Positions 32,555 through 34,564 of a stretch of DNA of 34,564 nucleotides are shown here, piece by piece. Below the pieces are notes generated by a model. The model made no database searches. It had not been told where the DNA came from and saw nothing but the letters and a program-made list of their open reading frames with translations. The first letter of the stretch is position 1. Every line of letters starts with the position of its first letter. The stretch comes from CAXDRM01 sp963991775 (GTDB taxonomy: Bacteria > Pseudomonadota > Alphaproteobacteria > Rickettsiales > JABIRX01): NCBI GenBank assembly GCA_963991775.1, contig CAXDRM010000005.1, positions 1-34,564 of the forward strand, written 5' to 3'. Both the position numbers and the translations under genes were made by a program.

Positions 32555-32631
32555 TTTCTGCTAAACCTCCAGGAATTTAAGACGAACTCGGGCTTTCTAC
32601 ACGTCCATTAAGAATACGAGAAGTAAATCTT

Positions 32632-32649
32632 TGGATATTGGTATTATTC
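32632..32649. repeat. Right-end remnant of the 80-bp element
   Basis: These 18 bases match the right end of the 80-bp element and its flank (2639-2656) at 17 positions, including TATTGGTATTATTC in full. The stop codon of the AbiEii frame (32644-32646) lies inside this remnant. Confidence 0.5.
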
Positions 32650-33510
32650 AAATAAATCGTTATTAATTTGATTATTTTTTAGCCATTTAAAAAATTCACC
32701 TAACTCATCCCAAAATACTGAGAAAGATGGTAAATCCTGTAATTGATGTGCCAGTTGCTGTTCCCAACCCGCATAACATTCATCTTTATGTTTCAGGAGT
32801 GACAAAGCAGTGGGTACAGGAATGTCTTTAAAAGTACATTTTTTTGATAGAATTGCCTTAACCTTTATAGCTATGTCTTTTGATTCAGGTCTTCTAAAAA
32901 AACTGATTACATCGTAAAGATCTCTAGGTCTAGTTCTCTCTGCAAGAGCTCTTATTTTTTCTGCAAAAACCTCGGCATATGAATAGCAATAGATTTTAAA
33001 AAACTCATCTTGATAGTCACTATATGGATGAGTTATTTTACGCATCACAGGTTTTTCTACTAGAAGTTCATCTGTAGATATATCTAGTTTTATCCTGGGT
33101 ATTTGTTGAGGAGCAGAGGGTGTGATTGGACCCCTATAAAATATTTTGCCTTGGCATGATATGTTTTCTCGTGGATTTTGATACTCTACAAAGTTGGATC
33201 TATCTAACATTAATTCAATCCCTGAATTGTCATAAATCCATTCTGCTATATCAGAAAAAATAGAGTTAAGTAACTTTGGAGATATCTTGTCTAGATTAGT
33301 AACTGTAAAGTCTAAATCTTCAGAGAAACGATAGCTTTCAAAATAACATTTTTTAAGGCAAGTGCCACCTTTAAACACCCATGAATCAGCAAGTTCTTTA
33401 TTTTAATTTATTCCAGCTAGTAACCAACCAAGAACGTAGTCTTTTTCAATTACACTTGCTCTTAAGTTACTAAGAGTAGCTAATTCTAACACTTCATATT
33501 TTGCTATTAT
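32644..33510 (-). pseudogene. abiEii: AbiEii-type nucleotidyltransferase toxin, disrupted
   Basis: Toxin half of an AbiE type IV toxin-antitoxin system; such toxins are nucleotidyltransferases, and the pair can abort phage infection. Frame intact from 33378 down to 32644 (about 244 codons), with FKGGTCLKKCYFESYRFSED and LDFTV, containing the GG and DxD nucleotidyltransferase motifs, and later EVFAEKIRALAERTRPRDLYD. Upstream, the same frame reads KDYVLGWLLAGIN, then TAA (33403-33405), then NKELADSWVFKGG, so an in-frame nonsense codon splits a normal N-terminus. The expected start just downstream of AAGGAGG reads ATA (33508-33510 or 33505-33507), not ATG; GTG at 33490 is an alternative. It directly follows the antitoxin gene. 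Reinitiation at GTG 33378 could make a shortened protein. Confidence 0.82.
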
Positions 33511-34295
33511 TAAAAAACCTCCTTCATTTGTATTGGCACAAAAAGATTCCAACGTGAAACTAAAGATGTTGCTTTGATTTTGGAATCTAAATAACTATTA
33601 CCACTAGTAATTCTTGAGAGGCATAATTTTGTGATTAAATGCTTTTTACCCAGATAAATTTCACATAAAAAACCCAGTCTTTTGTAAACAGCACCATTTT
33701 TATAATATTCAGCATATTCAATTAAAATCTCAAGATTACATTTGGAATGTTTTAAATAATTTTGAAAACATTTGGTGACATGCTGTATACCACCGCCAAG
33801 AGAGGGGTCATACATCATATCTATAATAGTTTTATGTATGTCTGAGATAAGTATCTTTTTATTTTGGCGCCAAATAACCTTGGTACCAAATTGTGCTGCA
33901 TGTTTTATACGTGTAACTACGAAGCTATTGCCATATACTTCTTTGTTTTTAAAAGGCAAATTAGCTTCTGTTACTACACAAATATTGTTAAAAATTTGTT
34001 CTGTAAGGTCCCAATATTCAGCTGCTGACCAACCTGCAATATAGCAAGGCGAAAAAAGTTCAGGTACAAGTATCCATGGGTCTTCTAACGCTTGATTATT
34101 TGTATTGCTATCAAGGGGAGCAATACTGTATAACCCGCGTTGAATACGATTTAGCCAACCCTGTTTAGCCAAAACAGCTAATCTTTTTGCGGCAGCAGCA
34201 TTTGATAAAGAAAGTGCAGCAGCAGCATCGGATACTTTAAATACTTCACCAGCTTTTCTAGATATGATACTTAGTTGTTCTCTAGAGTTGGACAT
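33510..34295 (-). CDS. abiEi: AbiEi-type antitoxin, transcriptional autoregulator
   Basis: Antitoxin and autorepressor of an AbiE type IV toxin-antitoxin locus. The N-terminal winged helix-turn-helix (about 1-58) reads FKVSDAAAALSLSNAAAAKR then LAVLAKQGWLNRIQRGLYSI, the typical AbiEi opening. The C-terminal domain carries PELFSPCYIAGWSAAEYWDL, SFVVTRIKHAAQFGTKVIW and SDIHKTIIDMMYDPSLGGGI. 261 residues, full length, with no defect seen. The ATG at 34295 has no clear Shine-Dalgarno sequence. The next gene is the AbiEii relic. AbiEi proteins bind inverted repeats in their own promoter (family knowledge); a perfect candidate lies at 34353-34365. Confidence 0.88.
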   Translation of the reverse strand: MSNSREQLSIISRKAGEVFKVSDAAAALSLSNAAAAKRLAVLAKQGWLNRIQRGLYSIAPLDSNTNNQALEDPWILVPELFSPCYIAGWSAAEYWDLTEQIFNNICVVTEANLPFKNKEVYGNSFVVTRIKHAAQFGTKVIWRQNKKILISDIHKTIIDMMYDPSLGGGIQHVTKCFQNYLKHSKCNLEILIEYAEYYKNGAVYKRLGFLCEIYLGKKHLITKLCLSRITSGNSYLDSKIKATSLVSRWNLFVPIQMKEVF

Positions 34296-34339
34296 AATAA
34301 ACTACTATATTTAATGAATAACAATGTAATTATTATCTA

Positions 34340-34345
34340 ATTATA
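34340..34345 (-). promoter_or_regulatory. Candidate -10 box of the abiE promoter
   Basis: On the minus strand this reads TATAAT, 45 bp before the abiEi ATG. No good -35 box is visible at 16-18 bp; the palindrome at 34353-34365 occupies the spacer. Confidence 0.4.
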
Positions 34346-34352
34346 GCATATA

Positions 34353-34365
34353 TACCTAATAGGTA
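34353..34365. promoter_or_regulatory. Candidate AbiEi operator palindrome
   Basis: TACCTA-A-TAGGTA is a perfect 6-bp inverted repeat around a single central base. It sits just upstream of the abiE -10 box, where a bound repressor would block RNA polymerase. Autorepression by inverted-repeat binding is known for AbiEi; this site itself is inferred. Confidence 0.42.
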
Positions 34366-34501
34366 CAGTAAAAGTTGTAAAAGCACCAATAAATACGAAG
34401 TATATTAGTTTTAATGTATTATTATGGTTAAACTAGTTAATCTTAGAACTATATATTTGTCGCTAATTTTTGCCAAAAAACAGTACCGCAAGAATTTGAG
34501 A

Positions 34502-34551
34502 CGAATCACTCTGCTGAAACAAATTAGTGTTGCTAAGTTGTTTCAGAAAAG
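34502..34551 (-). repeat. Palindromic repeat family B, copy B2
   Basis: On the minus strand the flanks CTTTTCTGA (34543-34551) and TCAGCAGAGTGATTCG (34502-34517) match copy B1 at 9/9 and 15/16 positions. The stem is different: CTGAAACAA (34514-34522) pairs with TTGTTTCAG (34538-34546) around a 15-base loop. Confidence 0.65.
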
Positions 34552-34564
34552 ACTGTATAGAATA

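Noticed and set aside
32280..32564. Overlapping frame of 94 codons, plus a 61-codon frame on the opposite strand, within the helicase tail
   Set aside because: Both arise from the repetitive purine-rich codons of the Lys/Arg/Gly/Ser tail; neither has a ribosome binding site.
32644..33378. Complete AbiEii gene starting at GTG 33378
   Set aside because: Conserved N-terminal residues (KDYVLGWLLAGI and ELADSW) lie upstream in the same frame, beyond a TAA, so the short frame is the remnant of a disrupted gene.

Overview
The window is AT-rich and densely coded, and it looks like an alphaproteobacterium of the host-associated kind (Rickettsiales or Holosporales-like). The evidence is a nuoA-to-nuoN block with nuoE, nuoF and nuoG inside it, followed by birA-coaX-rnj in an order typical of alphaproteobacteria; an rnc-era pair; an iron-sulfur (PhrB-type) photolyase; strong A/T bias at third codon positions; and short palindromic repeats scattered in the gaps. 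The lineage is inferred from gene content and order. No rRNA or tRNA gene was seen.

Layout. 1-2384: the 3' end of an unknown gene, a convergent NlpD-like lipoprotein, then a pirin and a DUF3429 membrane protein that overlap. 2385-2905: a gap holding two palindromic repeats and an 80-bp element with perfect terminal inverted repeats. 2906-6803: FeS photolyase, an unknown membrane protein, rnc and era. 6804-8284: a repeat-rich region around a lone prepilin-like gene. The repeat before the gene and the one after it both contain the tilS 3' end, so this looks like an insertion. 8285-11362: tilS-bioB on the minus strand and bioF divergent from bioB. 11351-11839: an orphan membrane protein with a near-consensus promoter. 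12106-30734: one long plus-strand run, nuoA-B-C-D-E-F-G-H-I-J-K-L-M-N, birA, coaX, rnj and a D,D-carboxypeptidase lipoprotein, with overlaps or very short gaps throughout. 30929-32554: a DEAD-box RNA helicase with a basic tail. 32632-34365: an AbiE type IV toxin-antitoxin locus on the minus strand, with an intact AbiEi antitoxin and a broken AbiEii toxin.

How the genes fit together. The nuo block encodes all 14 subunits of a proton-pumping NADH:quinone oxidoreductase, and every iron-sulfur ligand checked is present. BioB, BioF and BirA cover late biotin synthesis and its attachment to carboxylases, but BirA has no DNA-binding domain and so cannot act as the biotin repressor. RNase III, Era, RNase J and the helicase serve RNA processing and ribosome assembly. 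NlpD and the D,D-peptidase act on peptidoglycan.

The most unusual content is in the gaps. There are at least two families of short palindromes in which the flanks are conserved while the stems differ in sequence yet remain self-complementary. There are also two MITE-like inverted-repeat elements, the duplicated tilS end around the prepilin gene, and the decayed AbiEii. I did not find a convincing wholly new multi-gene system; the repeat families and the two orphan membrane proteins are the best leads.
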